A stretch of 6,327 nucleotides of DNA. Source: Clostridiales bacterium. Lineage in GTDB: Bacteria > Bacillota > Clostridia > Lachnospirales > CAG-274. The stretch is taken from positions 1 through 6,327 of the forward strand of contig JAJQCI010000060.1 of the NCBI GenBank assembly GCA_021202835.1, written 5' to 3'. The notes under the pieces were generated by a model, which saw only the letters and a program-made list of their open reading frames with translations, was not told where the DNA came from and ran no database searches. Of this stretch, positions 4,501-6,327 are shown one piece after another (positions within the stretch are counted from its first letter, which is position 1; every line of letters starts with the position of its first letter). The position numbers and the translations under genes are program-made.

Positions 4501-6327
4501 TTATATTTCCTCTTCGGTTTTCTTTTTTGCTCCGTATTCAGCAACAAGCTCTCTGAATTCATCTCCGGTCACTTTTTCCTGTTCCATAAGAAGCTCGGCG
4601 GATTTATGGAGAAGCTCCATATTTTCGGTCAGAATAGAGACAGCCTTGTCATAGCACCTGTTAATTATGTTTTGAATCTCGCTGTCAATCTTTCTGGCGT
4701 AGTCTTCACTGTAGTTTATGGAATGGCCGATATCCTTGCCCAGGAAAACCTGATTATCGTCGTCGCCGTATCTGACAGGCCCTAAGGCGTCACTCATACC
4801 GTATTTAACAACCATATTTCTGGCAAGCTCCGTTGCTCTTTCGATATCGTTTGACGCTCCCGTAGTAACGTCGCCGAAAATAAGGGCTTCTGCTACTCTT
4901 CCTCCGAAGAAGGAAACAATCTGGTTTTCAATGTATGACTTTGTATGATACATTTTATCCTCCGGCAGGGGCATGGTGTAGCCGCCGGCTCTGCCTGTGG
5001 GAATAACAGATATAAGGTGAACCGAATCCAAATCGGGGAGAACCTCATGAATTATAGCATGGCCCGACTCGTGATAAGCTGTGATTTTCTTTTCCTTTTC
5101 GCTTATAACTCTGGATTTTTTCTCTACGCCTACGCCAACCTTTATATAGGCCTTGCTTATGTCGTCGGCGTCAAGGGCTTTTTTATTTTGTCTGGCTGCC
5201 AAAAGAGCCGCTTCGTTTAAGAGGTTTTCAAGGTCGGCCCCGGTAAAGCCGGGAGTTGTTTTTGCCACTGTTTTAAGGTCAACAGAGGGGGCGATTTTCT
5301 TGTTTCTGGCGTGAACCTTCAAAATATCCTCTCTGCCTCTTAAGTCGGGAGTATTTACAACAGTTTGTCTGTCAAAACGGCCGGGTCTTAAAAGGGCAGG
5401 GTCAAGAATGTCGGGGCGGTTTGTGGCCGCCACAATTATAATACCCTCGTTTGCTCCGAAGCCGTCCATCTCAACAAGAAGCTGGTTGAGAGTCTGTTCT
5501 CTTTCGTCGTGTCCGCCGCCCAGGCCTGCGCCTCTGCGTCTGCCTACGGCGTCTATTTCATCGATAAAGACGAGACAGGGGGAATTTTTCTTTGCCTGTT
5601 CAAAAAGATCTCTTACTCTGGAAGCACCTACACCTACAAACATTTCAACAAAGTCAGAGCCTGAAATCGAGAAGAAGGGAACTCCGGCTTCTCCGGCGAT
5701 AGCCTTTGCCAAAAGGGTTTTTCCCGTTCCCGGAGGGCCCACAAGAAGAACTCCTTTGGGAATTCTTGCGCCTATGTCGGTAAACTTCTTGGGGGATCTG
5801 AGAAAGTCAACTATTTCCTCCAAATCCTGTTTTTCTTCGTCAAGGCCGGCAACATCATTAAATGTGATTTTTTTGTCCCCAGTTTCGAAAAGCCTTGCTC
5901 TGCTTTTCCCGAAATTCATCATTTTGCCGCCGCCCTGGCTCTGCTGCATTATTATCATAACAACAACAATGCCTATAACGACGATAATAACAGGAAAAAT
6001 ATAATTTATTATGGTTGCGCTTCTGTCAGCCGGAAGGGTTGTTACCGCCAAATCAGGGTTTTCTTCGGCTATAATCTCATTGAGAGTATTCATAAAGGCC
6101 GAAACGCTGACAAGCTCTATTGTGTAAGAATAATTGTCTTTAATAACAGCCGCTTCTCCCGTGTCGGAGCCGTCGCCGTCCTGGCGTATGCTTATACTGC
6201 CGACTTCGCCGCTTCTCAAATCGCTGATAAGCTGGGAATAGGTATATGTTTTCGTTCCCTCTGAGGAGCTTCCCCCGGAAAGGTCGTTAAAACCGGCATA
6301 GCCGGAAAAAAACATAAACACTATGAA
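4501..6327 (-). CDS. ftsH: ATP-dependent zinc metalloprotease FtsH (5' partial)
   Basis: FtsH is a membrane-anchored hexameric protease that unfolds and degrades damaged membrane proteins and short-lived regulators. The frame runs off the right edge; the in-frame GTG at 6321 falls inside the first membrane segment (FIVFMFFSGYAG), so the true start lies outside and only a short N-terminal piece is missing. Numbered from that GTG (606 residues), residues 11-103 are the extracytoplasmic domain and about 104-125 the second membrane helix. The AAA+ domain follows, with Walker A GPPGTGKT (195-202), pore motif MFVGVG (227-232), Walker B VFIDEID (251-257) and the second region of homology ending in GRFDR (314-318). 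The zinc protease site is HESGH (417-421) with the third ligand D492 in ASNDIERAT. All catalytic elements are intact. The tail is short and acidic (KKKTEEEI). It converges on the pyrophosphatase operon and is probably terminated by the hairpin at 4410-4454. Its promoter is outside the window. Confidence 0.98.
   Translation of the reverse strand, partial: FIVFMFFSGYAGFNDLSGGSSSEGTKTYTYSQLISDLRSGEVGSISIRQDGDGSDTGEAAVIKDNYSYTIELVSVSAFMNTLNEIIAEENPDLAVTTLPADRSATIINYIFPVIIVVIGIVVVMIIMQQSQGGGKMMNFGKSRARLFETGDKKITFNDVAGLDEEKQDLEEIVDFLRSPKKFTDIGARIPKGVLLVGPPGTGKTLLAKAIAGEAGVPFFSISGSDFVEMFVGVGASRVRDLFEQAKKNSPCLVFIDEIDAVGRRRGAGLGGGHDEREQTLNQLLVEMDGFGANEGIIIVAATNRPDILDPALLRPGRFDRQTVVNTPDLRGREDILKVHARNKKIAPSVDLKTVAKTTPGFTGADLENLLNEAALLAARQNKKALDADDISKAYIKVGVGVEKKSRVISEKEKKITAYHESGHAIIHEVLPDLDSVHLISVIPTGRAGGYTMPLPEDKMYHTKSYIENQIVSFFGGRVAEALIFGDVTTGASNDIERATELARNMVVKYGMSDALGPVRYGDDDNQVFLGKDIGHSINYSEDYARKIDSEIQNIINRCYDKAVSILTENMELLHKSAELLMEQEKVTGDEFRELVAEYGAKKKTEEEI

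Noticed and set aside
5408..6004. Plus-strand open frame of about 198 codons within ftsH
   Set aside because: It is antisense to the FtsH AAA+ domain, low in complexity (rich in Ser, Pro, Ile, Thr), and has no recognisable domain or ribosome binding site.

Overview
The window looks like a chromosomal segment of a low-to-moderate GC Firmicute, most likely an anaerobic member of Clostridia. The evidence is the CBS/DRTGG-containing family II pyrophosphatase, a PrpR_N/PAS/AAA/Fis-type regulator, AAGGGAG-like ribosome binding sites, and short A/T-rich intergenic sequence with hairpin terminators. No phage, transposon, CRISPR, tRNA or rRNA sequence is visible. The genus cannot be fixed from this sequence alone.

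Layout. Positions 1-2336 (+) hold one large transcriptional regulator, cut at its 5' end by the window edge and split into two reading frames by an apparent -1 frameshift near 874-876. Read across the shift, it is a PPC/DUF296 domain joined to a PrpR_N-type sensor domain, a PAS domain, a badly eroded sigma-54-type AAA+ domain and an intact Fis-type helix-turn-helix. Fifteen bases later comes a CBS/DRTGG-regulated Mn-dependent inorganic pyrophosphatase (2352-4007, +), probably in the same operon, closed by a strong hairpin. From 4008 to 4500 there is no convincing intact gene. This gap holds the hairpin, two back-to-back promoter-like elements, a short coding-like remnant on the + strand, a 14-bp palindrome and a second very strong hairpin. 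From 4501 to the right edge, on the minus strand, is the membrane protease gene ftsH, converging on the operon and missing only its extreme N-terminus.

How the genes relate. The regulator and the pyrophosphatase are close enough to be co-transcribed. The pyrophosphatase family senses adenine nucleotides through its CBS/DRTGG insert, and the regulator carries several potential small-molecule sensor domains, but nothing in the window proves a shared pathway. FtsH is a housekeeping protease in a separate, convergent unit.

The most unusual item is the regulator: an uncommon-looking PPC-PrpR_N fusion, an AAA+ module that has lost Walker A, Walker B, GAFTGA and the sensor II arginine, and a frame break at a G4 run exactly inside a conserved domain. 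It could be a decaying gene, a sequencing or assembly error, or a recoded gene. The sequence alone cannot separate these.
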